Shown here: in pieces, positions 62,656 to 64,000 of the stretch
Numbering within the stretch: the first letter of the stretch is position 1
How the letters are laid out: each line of letters begins with the position of its first letter
NCBI GenBank assembly: GCA_964511065.1
Contig: CAZEEG010000012.1
Span: 1 to 64,000, forward strand
DNA length: 64,000 nt
DNA from: CALBRZ01 sp964511065
GTDB lineage: Bacteria; Planctomycetota; Planctomycetia; Pirellulales; S012-138
Reading direction: 5' to 3'
Translations under genes and position numbers: made by a program
The notes under the pieces: generated by a model
Told to the model about the DNA's origin: nothing
Database searches by the model: none
The model's input: the letters and a program-made list of their open reading frames with translations, nothing else

Positions 62656-64000
62656 ATGACGCATTCGCCCGGATTGTTGATGCGAACCTGCTCGCTGGTT
62701 TTTCTGGCCCTGTGGGCGGCCGGTACCGCCGCGCTGGCGGCCGAGCCCGACACCCGTCGCGGCGACAAGATGCTCGCCGATTACTTCCGCCACGAAACCC
62801 GGTTGCTGGCCGACCGCTGCCTGACCGACATCAAGGACCTGGCCGACTGGGAGCAGCGGCGCGAAGGCTACCGGCAGCAGCTTCGCGAGATGCTGGGCCT
62901 GGAACCCTGGCCGGAAAAGACCGACCTCAAGGCCACCATCACCGGCCGCGTCGAACACGACGAGTTCGTCGTCGAGAAAATCCATTTCCAATCCAGGCCA
63001 GGCCTGTACGTTACCGGCAGCTTGTTTCTGCCCAAAAAGATCGAGCGGCCGCTGCCGGCGGTCTTGTACGTGTGTGGGCATGGCCGGGTGAAGAAGAACG
63101 GCATCAGCTACGGCAACAAGGCCACGTATCAGCACCACGGCGGCTGGTTCGCCCGCAACGGCTATGTCTGCCTGACGATCGACACGCTCCAGTTGGGCGA
63201 GATTGAAGGCATCCACCACGGCACCTACGGTCTGCGCGACAGCAGCGGCGAGTACCAGAAAATGTGGTGGTGGAACTCCGCCGGTTACACGCCCGCCGGG
63301 GTCGAAGCCTGGAACTCGGTGCGGGCGATCGACTACCTGCAGACGCGCAAGGAAGTGGACGGCGAGCGGATCGGGGTAACCGGCCGCTCCGGCGGCGGGG
63401 CTTATAGCTGGTGGATCGCCGCGCTCGATGAGCGGATCAAGGCAGCCGTGCCGGTCGCCGGCATCACCGACCTGGAAAACCACGTGGTCGATGGCTGCGT
63501 GACCGGCCACTGCGACTGCATGTTCATGGTCAACACTTACCGCTGGGATTACCCGCTGCTGGCCGCCCTGGTGGCCCCGCGCCCGCTGTTGATCTCCAAC
63601 ACCGATAAGGACCGCATTTTCCCGCTTGAGGGCGTCGTCCGCACGCACGCCAAGGTGAGGGAGATTTACCGCCTGTACGGCAAACCGAGGAATCTGGGTC
63701 TGCAAATTACCGAAGGACCGCACCTCGATACGCAAGAGCTCCATATCCACGCCTTTGTGTGGTTCAATCGGTTCCTCAAGGGCGAGGAAGCGCCCATCGG
63801 CGACGTGGCGGAAAAATTCCTGGAGCCCGAGTCGTTGCGGGTGTTTGACGAACTGCCTTCGGACCAGAAGAACACCGAGATTCACGAAACCTTCGTAGCT
63901 CGGCGCGAGGTGCCGGTGCCCCAAGATGCGGCGGCGTGGCAGGCCACGCGGCAGCAGTTGCTGGAAGCACTGCGCGAGAAGTCGTTCCGTGGTTGGCCGG
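62656..64000 (+). CDS. Exported alpha/beta-hydrolase esterase (AXE1/prolyl-oligopeptidase-like), 3' partial
   Basis: From the ATG at 62656 the frame is open to the end of the window (448 residues seen, no stop). A signal peptide (SLVFLALWAAGTAALA) is followed by an alpha/beta hydrolase domain: LPAVLYVCGHGR (strand 3 and oxyanion), a KMWWWNSAGYTPAGVEAWN segment, the nucleophile elbow GRSGGG (Ser245), APRPLLISNTDKDRIFP (catalytic Asp region) and EGPHLDTQ (His region). The family includes acetylxylan esterases and other carbohydrate esterases. The C-terminus continues beyond the window. Confidence 0.85.
   Translation, partial: MTHSPGLLMRTCSLVFLALWAAGTAALAAEPDTRRGDKMLADYFRHETRLLADRCLTDIKDLADWEQRREGYRQQLREMLGLEPWPEKTDLKATITGRVEHDEFVVEKIHFQSRPGLYVTGSLFLPKKIERPLPAVLYVCGHGRVKKNGISYGNKATYQHHGGWFARNGYVCLTIDTLQLGEIEGIHHGTYGLRDSSGEYQKMWWWNSAGYTPAGVEAWNSVRAIDYLQTRKEVDGERIGVTGRSGGGAYSWWIAALDERIKAAVPVAGITDLENHVVDGCVTGHCDCMFMVNTYRWDYPLLAALVAPRPLLISNTDKDRIFPLEGVVRTHAKVREIYRLYGKPRNLGLQITEGPHLDTQELHIHAFVWFNRFLKGEEAPIGDVAEKFLEPESLRVFDELPSDQKNTEIHETFVARREVPVPQDAAAWQATRQQLLEALREKSFRGWP

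Noticed and set aside
62530..63924. A 464-residue minus-strand frame opposite the esterase
   Set aside because: The plus-strand frame gives a signal peptide and a full alpha/beta-hydrolase fold. The minus frame has only shadow composition.

Overview
The window reads as about 64 kb of chromosome from a GC-rich planctomycete, most likely of the Pirellulales type. This assignment is inferred from gene content. The supporting genes are an ECF-type sigma factor followed by a transmembrane Ser/Thr kinase, DUF1571 and DUF4159 proteins, an FG-GAP/ASPIC-UnbV protein, zinc-ribbon plus membrane proteins, an isolated formylmethanofuran dehydrogenase C subunit (tetrahydromethanopterin C1 chemistry), and many genes on alternating strands with few long operons. 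I found no rRNA, tRNA, CRISPR array, transposase or prophage module. Both ends cut through genes: an FG-GAP protein at the left and an alpha/beta-hydrolase esterase at the right.

Layout. 1-10.2 kb: FG-GAP protein, DUF1992 protein, small hypotheticals, a UAP-like nucleotidyltransferase, a zinc-ribbon membrane protein, a mini cytochrome c, a nucleoside hydrolase and hemW. 10.3-16.0 kb: an HdeD-like membrane protein, an FHA-GAF-degenerate AAA+-Fis regulator, an SMP-30 lactonase-like protein and an S49 (SppA-like) lipoprotein lacking both catalytic residues. 16.4-20.3 kb: a GT39-like glycosyltransferase and a UbiB/ABC1 kinase. 20.4-24.9 kb, all minus strand: glutaminyl cyclase, a TatD-like hydrolase (EboB-like), an overlapping pair of unrecognised genes of lower GC, and an EboA-like protein. 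25.4-31.7 kb: PQQ-type propeller, sigma factor, Ser/Thr kinase, small membrane protein and a cytochrome P450. 32.1-38.5 kb: an orphan PhoB-type regulator, a lidless Hsp70 next to a J-like/MshEN/membrane fusion protein, a PH-like membrane protein, an orphan RegA/PrrA-type regulator, a metallophosphoesterase and a frameshifted GNAT pseudogene. 38.5-48 kb: a zinc-ribbon/bPH2 protein, parB without an adjacent parA, a CT398-like zinc-ribbon coiled coil, a 29-residue very basic ribosomal-type protein, a thioredoxin-like protein, a large cyclase-fold/DUF4159 protein and a CHAD protein. 48.4-64 kb: an NhaC antiporter, trpD, hemL, hisS, a YkgJ-like cysteine protein, fhcC, a Nudix hydrolase, truB, a DUF1571 protein, a transglutaminase lipoprotein and the esterase.

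Two themes recur. Several proteins have lost the residues that define their family's activity: the S49 protein, the AAA+ regulator and the J-like protein without HPD. Short imperfect tandem arrays with periods of 14-16 nt sit in intergenic DNA just downstream of genes, and at three loci the repeat unit overlaps a gene's stop codon (nucleoside hydrolase, nhaC, truB).

The best candidate for an under-described system is the eboA/eboB pair split by a two-gene cassette of visibly lower GC. Next is the Hsp70 plus membrane-anchored J-like/MshEN protein.
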